The notes under the pieces are model-generated. The model saw only the letters and a program-made list of their open reading frames with translations, was not told the origin of the DNA and searched no databases. Made by a program: the position numbers and the translations under genes. Of a DNA stretch of 64,000 nucleotides, positions 53,735 to 61,996 are shown piece by piece; the first letter of the stretch is position 1, and the number at the start of each line of letters is the position of its first letter. Source of the DNA: Veillonella_A intestinalis (GTDB taxonomy: Bacteria > Bacillota > Negativicutes > Veillonellales > Veillonellaceae); the NCBI RefSeq assembly GCF_943192895.1, contig NZ_CALPCB010000007.1:111782-175781 (forward strand), in the 5' to 3' direction.

Positions 53735-55030
53735 CTAACGAATAATCAGATTAATAACAAACGCATAAATAATAGCAGCGCCTAAACAGATAGGCACACC
53801 TCTGAAAATAAGTTTACTAAACATATCTACGCGTTCTTCCTCTTTTACTGTACTTAAAACTAAGCTACCACCTGATGAGAAAGGCGAAATTGCAGTAGCT
53901 TGCGCCCCAATAACAATGGCAGAAAATAAAACTATTGCATCTATCCCTGTTGCTTCTGCCAAACTTGGTACTAATGGGAATAATGCAGGCGTTACAACCC
54001 CCATAGTGCTAGAGAAGAATGACATAAAGCCACCTATAACAGCCATAACAATTGGTACAATCGGTTCTGGAATTGTATTGCTAACAAAGCTAGCAATCAT
54101 TTTTACAGTACCAGCCTTAATTGCCACTGAAATCAACATTCCTACACCACAAATCATGATCAATGTTCCCCAAGGAACCATTTTTATAACTTCCTTTTCA
54201 TCGCCTAATTTGAGCAGTAAAGCAAGAAGCGCAAACACAATGGCTACTAAACCTACATCAATAGACTTTTCTAACGTTTTCAAAATTTCTACTTGTGGGA
54301 AGAAAATTAGTAAAATAGGAAAAATTAACACAACAAAAATCATCGCAATTACTAAATATAAGGTTCTCCGCTGTTTATCATCAAAAGCTTCTGGTAGTGT
54401 TATATCCACTAAGTCTGTACTTCCCTCTCTACGGGTATTCAAAAGTATCATAATCCCTAGAACAATTAAAGGTACTAAGAAAGAAGCAAGAAATATTTGA
54501 AATTCATATCCATAAGCTGCTGCTTCATAACCAGCATTCTGCATTAAACCAATAAATACCACGCCACCAGGACTAATCATAAAGTTATTGCCACACAAAG
54601 CACCATAATTAACGGCTAAAGCACCAATTAATGGACTAAGGCCAGTCTTTTTACATAGCAACATTGTAATCGGTGTAAAAAAAGCCATAACAGCAAAAAA
54701 TCCTGCCCCTAATGCAGCTAAAATTGTTGCTGCTACAAAAATTGCAAATGGTAACAACTTAGGAATACGCCGAGTCCGATATAACATATGTTGAGCTAGT
54801 TTTTCAAGCGTTCCATTAGTCATGGCAAAATTATAAAATAAAGAAATCGCTAAAATAACAAAGAAAATACTCATGGGCCACATTTTAATGACATCACCGG
54901 GTTTAATACCTAAGTAAAATGTGCCAATGATGTATGCAAAAGCAATCCCAAAAAATCCTGTATTAATTTTTGTTCTATAGCCTAAAGCTATCGCCACAAC
55001 AATGGCACATAAAATTAAAACATTAACCAT
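53735..55030 (-). CDS. IT-superfamily (SLC13/TRAP-large-subunit-like) anion permease
   Basis: The 431-residue protein has about 11 hydrophobic helices. It shows the twofold repeat of the ion transporter superfamily, with ALAVNYGALCGNNFMISPGGVVF in the first half and GAQATAISPFSSGGSL in the second. Likely substrates are di- or tricarboxylates. The adjacent amidohydrolase suggests uptake of its substrate. GGGGG precedes the ATG only at a distance of about 4 bases. Confidence 0.8.
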   Translation of the reverse strand: MVNVLILCAIVVAIALGYRTKINTGFFGIAFAYIIGTFYLGIKPGDVIKMWPMSIFFVILAISLFYNFAMTNGTLEKLAQHMLYRTRRIPKLLPFAIFVAATILAALGAGFFAVMAFFTPITMLLCKKTGLSPLIGALAVNYGALCGNNFMISPGGVVFIGLMQNAGYEAAAYGYEFQIFLASFLVPLIVLGIMILLNTRREGSTDLVDITLPEAFDDKQRRTLYLVIAMIFVVLIFPILLIFFPQVEILKTLEKSIDVGLVAIVFALLALLLKLGDEKEVIKMVPWGTLIMICGVGMLISVAIKAGTVKMIASFVSNTIPEPIVPIVMAVIGGFMSFFSSTMGVVTPALFPLVPSLAEATGIDAIVLFSAIVIGAQATAISPFSSGGSLVLSTVKEEERVDMFSKLIFRGVPICLGAAIIYAFVINLIIR

Positions 55031-55192
55031 CAGTTAACCCCCTAACTACTTCTAATACCTAATAAATTACAGTAATTACAATTTCACATACAGTATATAA
55101 CTATAAATCATGCGTAACAAATATCAATTACTTTACATCAGGAATAAAAAAAATCTATATCAGCCAGAAACATAATAAGCAAATATTAAAAC

Positions 55193-55226
55193 AAAAAGGT
55201 CCGTCTAAGACTCGACGGACCTTTAT
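55193..55226 (-). terminator. Terminator of the relic antitoxin gene
   Basis: AAAGGTCCGTC and GACGGACCTTT form a perfect 11-bp stem with an 8-nt loop, directly after the relic stop codon. Confidence 0.8.
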
Positions 55227-55227
55227 T

Positions 55228-55502
55228 TTATAAGCTAATAATTTGTAAGCGTAAACCTAGAGGCTGCATAATTTTTAATAAGGTATCAACTTTTGGCATT
55301 GTTTTAAATGATTCTATGCGTGCTACTGAAGATTGAGGAATTCCACATTGTTCTGCCAATGCACGCTGACTTAATCCTAATTCATTACGCCTCTTAATAA
55401 TTGTCGTTACTAAAGCGCTTAATTCCTCTATTTCTTCAATATCAAAGCGATTTTTTCATCAATAGACTTAACATAATTTTTATAATCTTCCCAAGTTTTC
55501 AT
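55228..55502 (-). pseudogene. XRE antitoxin, frameshifted at an A run
   Basis: The gene starts MKTWEDYKNYVKSIDEK and then shifts frame. One more A in the AAAAAA run (plus-strand T run at 55451-55456) would continue as NRFDIEEIEELSALVTTI and into a helix-turn-helix (LGLSQRALAEQCGIPQSSVARIE). The length of about 90 residues and the layout match HigA-like antitoxins paired with Gp49-type toxins. As written only 24 residues are made. GGGGG precedes the ATG. Confidence 0.75.
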
Positions 55503-55583
55503 TTATATTCCCCCTTTTCGTTGTAAATAATCCCATATTTCTGAGTCCCCATTACCTTTCTCATAAAATTCAATATTATACAC
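55503..55583 (-). pseudogene. Gp49/HigB-type toxin remnant
   Basis: A GTG preceded by AAGGTGA opens a 26-residue frame VYNIEFYEKGNGDSEIWDYL followed by QRKGGI. This is the standard N-terminus of phage-derived Gp49-like RelE toxins, but the other roughly 80 residues are missing and the stop joins the antitoxin ATG. A deletion seems to have fused the stub to the antitoxin leader. Together the two are a dead toxin-antitoxin module. Confidence 0.65.
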
Positions 55584-55683
55584 TTACATCACCTTACATT
55601 CCCTAGTCCAATGATAGCATATACGCTATCATTTTACAAACACTATTAAATACCTAATCTCCAGTACGCCTTATCCCTTTCTC

Positions 55684-56610
55684 TTATTTACTAGCTAGTT
55701 GCTGCAACTTAGCCACCCGTTTATATAGTGGCGGATGGTCACTAAATAGCTGATTAATAAATCCATGCGTATCTCCATAACGGCTTAATTTAGCTAGGGC
55801 CGATGCCAACTCTGTGCCTAGCCCCAATTCATAGGCGTAGCGATCAGCACGGTATTCAGCAATACGAGAGCCAAAAGGACTCAATAACACAAAAGCTGTA
55901 TTAACAGCAGAATTCATGATTTTAACTATAAAATTCAAAATTAATATAATTAGCGTAAAGAACAAGGATAAAATATTAATAAACGGTATAAATCTGATGA
56001 TGTTATGCACAAATACAATGAACCAAATAATGATGCTAAATAAACGAAGTACTAAGTTATACGCCGAAGCAATAGCGAACGAAGTCATTCCATATGTTGT
56101 ATCACGATGAACTAAATGACTCAGCTCATGAGCTAACACGCCTTTTAATTCGGCGGGCTCCATTTCAGCTAATAAGCCAGCATAAACAACTACACGATCA
56201 TGGCCCATAGCAAAAGCATTTATCTCGCCGCTTTGTCCCACATATAAACGGTATCGCTGCGGATTAACGCCCGCCCGTTGACACACATCCTCCCAACAGG
56301 CTATCAAATAGTCTCCCAAGTCCCCTTTTGGTTTTGTTATACCCTTAAAAGAAAGATGTAAACTCTGAATTGGTGGTAATTGATACAAAATAATAAAGGC
56401 TACAAATAACAAACCAATCCAAACACACGATATAGCAAAGCTATGTTCTGGCAAGTTAAAAGCCCGTAAAATTTCAAGAATAAAAGGTTGCTCCAATAAA
56501 TTTTGAACACCAAATACCGCTAAAATACTATTTATAAAATGTAATACAACAGCGGCCACTATCCCATAAGCAAAAGCCGTTAAAATAACAAGTAAAATTC
56601 CCATAGCCAC
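55684..56610 (-). CDS. M48 family membrane metalloprotease
   Basis: The 308-residue protein has two N-terminal membrane helices, the zinc motif HELSH in LKGVLAHELSHLVHRD, two further hydrophobic segments, and EYRADRYAYELG with the third ligand. HtpX-like M48 proteases degrade misfolded membrane proteins. The lemA gene lies just upstream in the same direction, a frequent pairing. A terminator between them suggests separate or attenuated transcripts. Confidence 0.9.
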   Translation of the reverse strand: MAMGILLVILTAFAYGIVAAVVLHFINSILAVFGVQNLLEQPFILEILRAFNLPEHSFAISCVWIGLLFVAFIILYQLPPIQSLHLSFKGITKPKGDLGDYLIACWEDVCQRAGVNPQRYRLYVGQSGEINAFAMGHDRVVVYAGLLAEMEPAELKGVLAHELSHLVHRDTTYGMTSFAIASAYNLVLRLFSIIIWFIVFVHNIIRFIPFINILSLFFTLIILILNFIVKIMNSAVNTAFVLLSPFGSRIAEYRADRYAYELGLGTELASALAKLSRYGDTHGFINQLFSDHPPLYKRVAKLQQLASK

Positions 56611-56708
56611 GCCTTTCTTAATACTTTCTCGGTATCTTATTATCTTCTATTTTTTCTATTATTTTTATTATTTTTTCTTTTCTTATCATTCACTTATTAT
56701 ATACTATA

Positions 56709-56755
56709 AAAGCTGCAATGAGCCCAACCAATGGTTGTACTCATTACAGCTTATG
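56709..56755 (-). terminator. Terminator after lemA
   Basis: AAGCTGCAATGAG (56710-56722) pairs with CTCATTACAGCTT (56740-56752) with one mismatch, just after the lemA stop. Confidence 0.75.
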
Positions 56756-56762
56756 ATATGTG

Positions 56763-57353
56763 TTAAAATTTACCTTTAATTTGTTCTGTTTTATCTTTCA
56801 ACTTTTCCGTGCCTTTAATCGCTAATTCTTTAATAGCTTCTGTATTCGCACCACTGAAAGCATTAAATTCAGTTTCATTATTAAGATCAAAATAAGGTGC
56901 TTCTTTAAACCCTAATACAGAAGCCACAAACACCATTGGAATCTGTGCGATTTCACTATTATAACCCTTTACAACGCTATTATAAGCTTCTCGCTTTTCA
57001 GTCAAAATAGATTCATTCTGTGCAATATTCTGTAAAAATGTATTATAATTAGTGCTTGCTTTTAATTCAGGATATGTATTAGCCAATGCTTGAATAGAAG
57101 TAACTGCTTCTGAAGATGCTTTTGCCATTTCTACGTAGTTGCCAGACACTTTAAGTTGCATTAGCTTTTCATATTCCCCATAACTATTCACAAGCTCAGT
57201 GAACTGATTAACAATAGCTACCTTGCGTTCTACCACAACTTTAATATTAGATCTTGCTTCTTTAATTTCCTGATTTAAATTCTGAAGTCGATTGTATTTT
57301 TTAATAAAAAATACAATAAGTACAATTAAAATTACAGTTAATAAAAAACTCAT
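56763..57353 (-). CDS. lemA: LemA family protein
   Basis: The 196-residue protein begins MSFLLTVILIVLIVFFIKKYNRLQ, a single N-terminal membrane helix, and continues as a coiled alpha-helical domain (VVERKVAIVNQFTELVNSYGEYE) typical of LemA. It ends in a lysine-rich tail. The role of LemA is unclear; it is linked to M48 proteases such as the one downstream. ATG 57353 is preceded by GGAGAGGAG; the ten-residue upstream extension overlaps that site and is not used. Confidence 0.88.
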   Translation of the reverse strand: MSFLLTVILIVLIVFFIKKYNRLQNLNQEIKEARSNIKVVVERKVAIVNQFTELVNSYGEYEKLMQLKVSGNYVEMAKASSEAVTSIQALANTYPELKASTNYNTFLQNIAQNESILTEKREAYNSVVKGYNSEIAQIPMVFVASVLGFKEAPYFDLNNETEFNAFSGANTEAIKELAIKGTEKLKDKTEQIKGKF

Positions 57354-57473
57354 TATAAAACTCCTCTCCTTACTTTTATTCATTATAGCAAAAACTTTAC
57401 TATTTACAAAATTTTATTTATACACCCTTATAAAGTTCAGGAATATTTTCTAAAACTTAGAATCTATGTACAA

Positions 57474-57510
57474 AAAAGCTCATTTCAGCGTCAACTGAAA
57501 TGAGCAACAA
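57474..57510 (-). terminator. Terminator overlapping the stop of the small gene
   Basis: GCTCATTTCAG (57478-57488) pairs perfectly with 57495-57505, with a T run on the minus strand. The stop codon of the gene at 57491 lies in the loop and the last codons in the arm. Confidence 0.85.
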
Positions 57511-57829
57511 GATTTCTTTTAGTAAGTTCTTTTTCTAATGAATTAACTCGTTTTTGAAGTGTATTAACTAAATTAGGTATTTTACGTTCAAGAATATCAG
57601 CAACATTCGGTCTATCTTTCGGTATTACATGGTGATTTAAAAACTTATTTAAATAAAAGTCAACACCTTTGTGATGCCCAACCATATTAACTGGTGCATG
57701 ATGTTTATCTAATACCTCATCAACATTAGCCCACATTTCATACTTATAAAAATGAAATTTAACAGTAGGTATATCTTTATGCATTAGCAAAAACGTTTTG
57801 CCTTTAAATTTATCTTGTTGATTACTCAC
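57491..57829 (-). CDS. Hypothetical protein, 112 aa
   Basis: A soluble protein beginning MSNQQDKFKGKTFLLMHKD, rich in histidine in its middle (HHAPVNMVGHHKGV, LNHHVIPKDRP) and ending in a predicted coiled coil (LVNTLQKRVNSLEKELTKR). No family is recognised with confidence. It stands alone with a terminator at its stop codon. The lack of a core function and its place near the tRNA suggest an accessory gene. Confidence 0.65.
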   Translation of the reverse strand: MSNQQDKFKGKTFLLMHKDIPTVKFHFYKYEMWANVDEVLDKHHAPVNMVGHHKGVDFYLNKFLNHHVIPKDRPNVADILERKIPNLVNTLQKRVNSLEKELTKRNLVAHFS

Positions 57830-57976
57830 TTTATATCACCTCTTTCATTCGCAATCTTATAATCTTATAGTACAAAGCCCTACTAAAAAAAGTCAATTGT
57901 AGGACTTTTTTAGCCAATACATAATTATATGTTATGGTTAATTGTGCAATGAAATTTAAAATTTAATTTAATAACA

Positions 57977-58012
57977 AAAAGGTAGAAAATGAAAGCTCAT
58001 TTTCTACCTTTT
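57977..58012 (-). terminator. Terminator of tRNA-Arg
   Basis: AAAAGGTAGAAAATGA (57977-57992) pairs perfectly with 57997-58012, with a 4-nt loop, 80 bp after the tRNA. Confidence 0.8.
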
Positions 58013-58091
58013 CTTTAAAAACTGGCATACAAATTGGCTTACTCGCCAATATTTTTTATTCTACTTTTTCTAAAAAGTCAGTAAACATCGG

Positions 58092-58166
58092 TGGTGCGCC
58101 TAGCAGGATTCGAACCTGCGCACTCGGTTCCGGAGACCGATGCTCTATCCCCTGAGCTATAGGCGC
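58092..58166 (-). tRNA. tRNA-Arg (CCG anticodon)
   Basis: The 75-nt minus-strand cloverleaf has acceptor GCGCCTA with TAGGCGC, D arm AGCTCAGGGGATAGAGC, anticodon stem TCGGT/ACCGA around CTCCGGA (anticodon CCG, arginine), T arm with GTTCGAATC, and an encoded CCA. Confidence 0.95.
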
Positions 58167-58305
58167 ATATATGGGCACCTCTGCACACAAAATATGTACA
58201 AAGGCTACCCAATCATTATAGCAGTGCTAATTATAGCATGTCAAATAGCTAACACCATCCGAACACGGTTAACTGCTAATTACTTTTTCTTTTTCCTTCT
58301 ATTTC

Positions 58306-59586
58306 TTAATCATGTTTCAACTGTTTATTACCAAGTCCTGTTTTACGGAAAATTGTAAAACAAATACTAAGTACAATAGCAACAACTGTAGCAAGGCCCA
58401 TACCTTGAAGCACAACTGGTCCCAAAGATACTTGCGCGCCACTTAAGCCAGTAATCATAACAACAGATGTTAAAATCAAATTATCAGGGCGCGTATAATC
58501 TACTTTACGTTCTACCAACATACGTAGACCAGACGCGGCAATAATACCAAATAACAAAATACTTACACCACCCATAACTGGTACAGGAATAGCATGAATC
58601 AAGGCTGCAATTTTTCCAATGAAGGAGAAAATAATCGCCAACACAGCAGCCCCACCAATAACATAAACACTGAATACGCGAGTAATCGCTAATACGCCAA
58701 TGTTTTCACCATATGTTGTATTTGGCGTAGCCCCAAAGAAACCAGAAAGCACATTAGCAATCCCATCCCCTAACAAAGAGCGTTCAAGACCTGGATCCTT
58801 CATAAGATCACGACCTACGATATTACTTGTTACTACCAAGTGCCCTACATGCTCAGCAAATACAACAAATAATGCTGGCATAATCATTAAAATAGCATTC
58901 ATATTGAATACAGGCGCACTCATATGAGGTAAGGAGAACCAAGCTGCTTCTGATACTTTTGAAAAGTCCACTACCCCCATGAACGCAGCCAAAATATAAC
59001 CGGATACAACACCAATTAATACAGGAATAACCGCAAAGAAACCGCGAAATACAACAGTCCCTAAAATCGTTACTATTAAAGAGAATAAAGATATAGTCAG
59101 TACTTGTGCATGCGTCATGCCCAAAGACTGCCAACTGTCACCCGTAATACCGGCCATGCCCATCGCTACCGGCCCTAACTCCAGACCAATAACGGCAATA
59201 ATAGCGCCCATAGCCGCTGGTGGGAATAATACGTCAATCCAACCAATGCCCACTGCACGAACAATGAAAGACAATACGATAAAAGCTAAACCAAAGGCAA
59301 TAAAGCCCCCTTGAGCCGCTTCATAAGACATCCCTGCTGCCATAACAGATAACACAGGGGCAATAAATGCAAAACTGGAACCTAAATAAGAAGGAATTTT
59401 TCCCTTACAAATAAATAAGTACAAAATAGTTCCAATCCCATTCATAAAAAGCGCCGTGGCCGGGTCTGCTTTTAACAAATACGGTACTAGTACCGTCGAC
59501 CCAAACATGGCAAATAAATGTTGAAAACTTAATGGCAACATGGCCGCATTAGACGGCCGTTCAGACACATCAATAAAATCTTTCAT
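58306..59586 (-). CDS. uraA: NCS2-family uracil permease
   Basis: The 426-residue protein has about 14 helices and the UraA branch motifs: LPLSFQHLFAMFGSTVLVP at the start, VVFAEHVGHLVVTSNIVGRD in the middle and TPNTTYGENIGVLAITRV. It imports uracil with protons. It differs clearly from the purine permease at 46959. AAAGGA lies about 11 bases upstream of the ATG. No pyr attenuator was seen in the 45-bp gap before rodA. Confidence 0.9.
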   Translation of the reverse strand: MKDFIDVSERPSNAAMLPLSFQHLFAMFGSTVLVPYLLKADPATALFMNGIGTILYLFICKGKIPSYLGSSFAFIAPVLSVMAAGMSYEAAQGGFIAFGLAFIVLSFIVRAVGIGWIDVLFPPAAMGAIIAVIGLELGPVAMGMAGITGDSWQSLGMTHAQVLTISLFSLIVTILGTVVFRGFFAVIPVLIGVVSGYILAAFMGVVDFSKVSEAAWFSLPHMSAPVFNMNAILMIMPALFVVFAEHVGHLVVTSNIVGRDLMKDPGLERSLLGDGIANVLSGFFGATPNTTYGENIGVLAITRVFSVYVIGGAAVLAIIFSFIGKIAALIHAIPVPVMGGVSILLFGIIAASGLRMLVERKVDYTRPDNLILTSVVMITGLSGAQVSLGPVVLQGMGLATVVAIVLSICFTIFRKTGLGNKQLKHD

Positions 59587-59631
59587 GTCCTCTAAATCCT
59601 TTCTAACTCCACACTAAATATAATTTGTCGC

Positions 59632-60903
59632 TTACCCATTAGACGGTCTGAAACGACTCCGCGTTTCTTCACGTAGAGAAGGCATAATGCCTTGGCTACC
59701 GATTTTACGATTAGCCTCTTCATTAACCCGTGAAATGCTGAGCAAAATAGCAACCGCTACTACATTCATTAATAAAGACGACCCACCATAGGATACAAAA
59801 GGCAGTGGCACCCCTGTAACTGGCAACATACCACATACCATAAGCATATTAAATACAGCTTGACCGCCAATAATACAAGTAATGCCTAAGGCCATTAATT
59901 TGCCAAAGAAATCTCGTGCACCAATAGCTACACGAAACCCAAAATACACAAATGCCAACACTACAAAACTTAAAATAGCCGCTCCCAAAAGGCCTGTTTC
60001 CTGTGCCCACACAGCAAAAGCAAAGTCCGTATGTGCCTCTGGTAAGTAAAAATATTTAGCAGTACCTTGTCCCAAGCCTTGTCCTAATATACCACCAGAA
60101 CCAATGGCTAACATACTCTGTACGCTCTGATAACTCAAGGTTTGTGCATGTCCCCAAGGATCTAGCCAAGCTAAAATACGTTCTAGACGGTACGGAGAAT
60201 GCCAAATCATAGCCGCAAAACCTATAGCTCCGGCAATCATAACCAATCCCAGCTGCCGCAAACTACGCTGATTTAAACGAGCCATTACCATTAAAATGAG
60301 CGGAAAGGCCACAATTAATACGGCCGTCCCTGTATCTGGCTGAACTAGCGTGATAATGCCAAATACCAGCGGTGCCCATAAAACTTTCGATGGCACAGGA
60401 TATTTACGCAACTGCCCACTCGCATCTTTTGCTTCAAACAAAGATACTGTAGGAAATCGTTTACGCCACTCTTCAATGCATTGGGCCGCCCAAATTATGC
60501 CTGCTAACTTAGCGAACTCCGAAGGTTGTACCGATAAGCCAAAAGGCAAACTAATCCAACGACGCGCCCCATTAACAACAGTACCAAATAAACCAACCCA
60601 GGCTAGAGATAAAAAAACACCGACCATAATCCACATCATGAATTTAGGTTCTTTAAGACGGCGATAATCCAGCTGGTAAAAATAACTGCCTGCCAACAGA
60701 CTGCCTATTAAAAATCCTATATGTTTTACAATATTACTTTTTAAAATCGTTCCTTGTTGTGCCATTTCAACAGACGTAGCACTATAAATATTAACACTAC
60801 CAATGAAAATCCAAATAGCTACTACCAAAATAATGCCCTGTGCATCATTTCGTACGAGCCGCTGCAACCAAGTATCTTCAGCTCGTTTTGCTTCCTTCGC
60901 CAT
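59632..60903 (-). CDS. rodA: FtsW/RodA/SpoVE family peptidoglycan polymerase
   Basis: The 423-residue protein has about ten helices and the SEDS signature: INGARRWI-like VNGARRWISLPFGLSVQPSE, LVQPDTGTAVLI and GVPLPFVSYGGSSLL. The family polymerises lipid II glycan strands with a class B penicillin-binding protein. Separating RodA from FtsW by eye is uncertain; the lack of division genes nearby makes RodA or a SpoVE-like form likely. It follows trmB by two bases. Confidence 0.85.
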   Translation of the reverse strand: MAKEAKRAEDTWLQRLVRNDAQGIILVVAIWIFIGSVNIYSATSVEMAQQGTILKSNIVKHIGFLIGSLLAGSYFYQLDYRRLKEPKFMMWIMVGVFLSLAWVGLFGTVVNGARRWISLPFGLSVQPSEFAKLAGIIWAAQCIEEWRKRFPTVSLFEAKDASGQLRKYPVPSKVLWAPLVFGIITLVQPDTGTAVLIVAFPLILMVMARLNQRSLRQLGLVMIAGAIGFAAMIWHSPYRLERILAWLDPWGHAQTLSYQSVQSMLAIGSGGILGQGLGQGTAKYFYLPEAHTDFAFAVWAQETGLLGAAILSFVVLAFVYFGFRVAIGARDFFGKLMALGITCIIGGQAVFNMLMVCGMLPVTGVPLPFVSYGGSSLLMNVVAVAILLSISRVNEEANRKIGSQGIMPSLREETRSRFRPSNG

Positions 60904-60905
60904 GA

Positions 60906-61556
60906 TTACGCCTCCTCAGGTTTAATCGCTTCTAGGCGGAAAATCGGCTGTCCTTTTTTACTAAACTTCTCTTCATATTCAGTCATTACATTAGGCATAT
61001 CCGTACTATGTAAATCATAGGTTACATTTTTTAATATCCAACCACACTCTTTAAACTCTTCTAAAGAGAATAAAAATAAACCTTCATTATCCGTTTTGAA
61101 GTGAATTTCACCTTGTGGTTTCAATAAGCGTGCATAACGGTCTAAAAAAGTACGATAAGTCAAACGACGTTTAGCATGACGTGCCTTTGGCCAAGGATCA
61201 CAGAAATTAATATAAAAACGATCCACTTCACCAGGCTCAACCACATCTTCAATACCAGCAATATCAAAGAGTGTTACTTTAGCATTAGGTAAATTCTGTT
61301 CAAATACCTTTTGCGCCGCATAATATAACACGCCTAATTGAACCTCAAAGCCAACAAAGTTAGCTTCTGGGTGGGCTTCAGCCATACCTGCGATAAAGCG
61401 ACCTTTACCTGTTCCTAATTCAAAATATAACGGTTTAGTAGAATCCACAAATAATTCACGCCAAGCCCCTTTATTCGCCTCCTGGTTCTCTAAAATCACA
61501 TGTGAATCATATTCGTGAATCGCCTCATCAATCCAAGGTTTTCTACGTAATCGCAT
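60906..61556 (-). CDS. trmB: tRNA (guanine-N7-)-methyltransferase
   Basis: The 216-residue protein has the SAM-binding motif FELGTGKGRFI, VGFEVQLGVL, and the catalytic FCDPWPKARHAKRRL segment that binds tRNA. It methylates guanine 46 in the tRNA variable loop. The start MRLRRKPWIDE is typical. AAGGAG lies before the ATG. It is the first gene of the trmB-rodA pair. Confidence 0.94.
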   Translation of the reverse strand: MRLRRKPWIDEAIHEYDSHVILENQEANKGAWRELFVDSTKPLYFELGTGKGRFIAGMAEAHPEANFVGFEVQLGVLYYAAQKVFEQNLPNAKVTLFDIAGIEDVVEPGEVDRFYINFCDPWPKARHAKRRLTYRTFLDRYARLLKPQGEIHFKTDNEGLFLFSLEEFKECGWILKNVTYDLHSTDMPNVMTEYEEKFSKKGQPIFRLEAIKPEEA

Positions 61557-61996
61557 ACTATCTCCTTTAATTCATTAATCCTATAATATACACTATGAAT
61601 TTTACTAGCTAAAAACTGCTATCTTTGATTGTTAGATCATCTAATACGTCTCTAGTAAAAACTTATCTTTTATAAAAATCTCTATCTAATTAATTATATA
61701 GTATAGCTGTCATTTACACAACAAAAGGCTGTCCCTAAAATAGCTCTCTTGAAATGAAAATTAGATATCTAACTCATTGCCAGCATTTTGGAACAGCCCT
61801 TGTCGTAGGAGGTCCTCAACACACACAATAACAATTACCTCACGAATATATTTTATGAGCACTACCCCATATAGCGACATCTAAATTGTCATTAGCTCCC
61901 TTGTATGTTGAGGACACTATTCAATTGTAAAACCTGAATCACTAAATCGTAATTAGCTCTTTCTTAAAGTAACTATACTTTTCATTGTCTAATTAG
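61557..61996. other. Intergenic region after the third adhesin gene
   Basis: It holds the trmB leader, a probable adhesin terminator at 61723-61800 and a 10-bp inverted repeat GTCCTCAACA/TGTTGAGGAC at 61812-61821 and 61906-61915. No gene is seen. Confidence 0.5.
61723..61800 (-). terminator. Terminator-like hairpin after the third adhesin gene
   Basis: GGCTGT (61727-61732) pairs with ACAGCC (61793-61798), extended inward by further pairs; the minus strand ends in TTTT. It lies about 200 bp after the adhesin stop, so it is a distal terminator at best. Confidence 0.55.

Noticed and set aside
58840..59140. Minus-strand 93-codon frame in the uracil permease gene
   Set aside because: It is a shifted frame of uraA with unlikely cysteine-rich composition.
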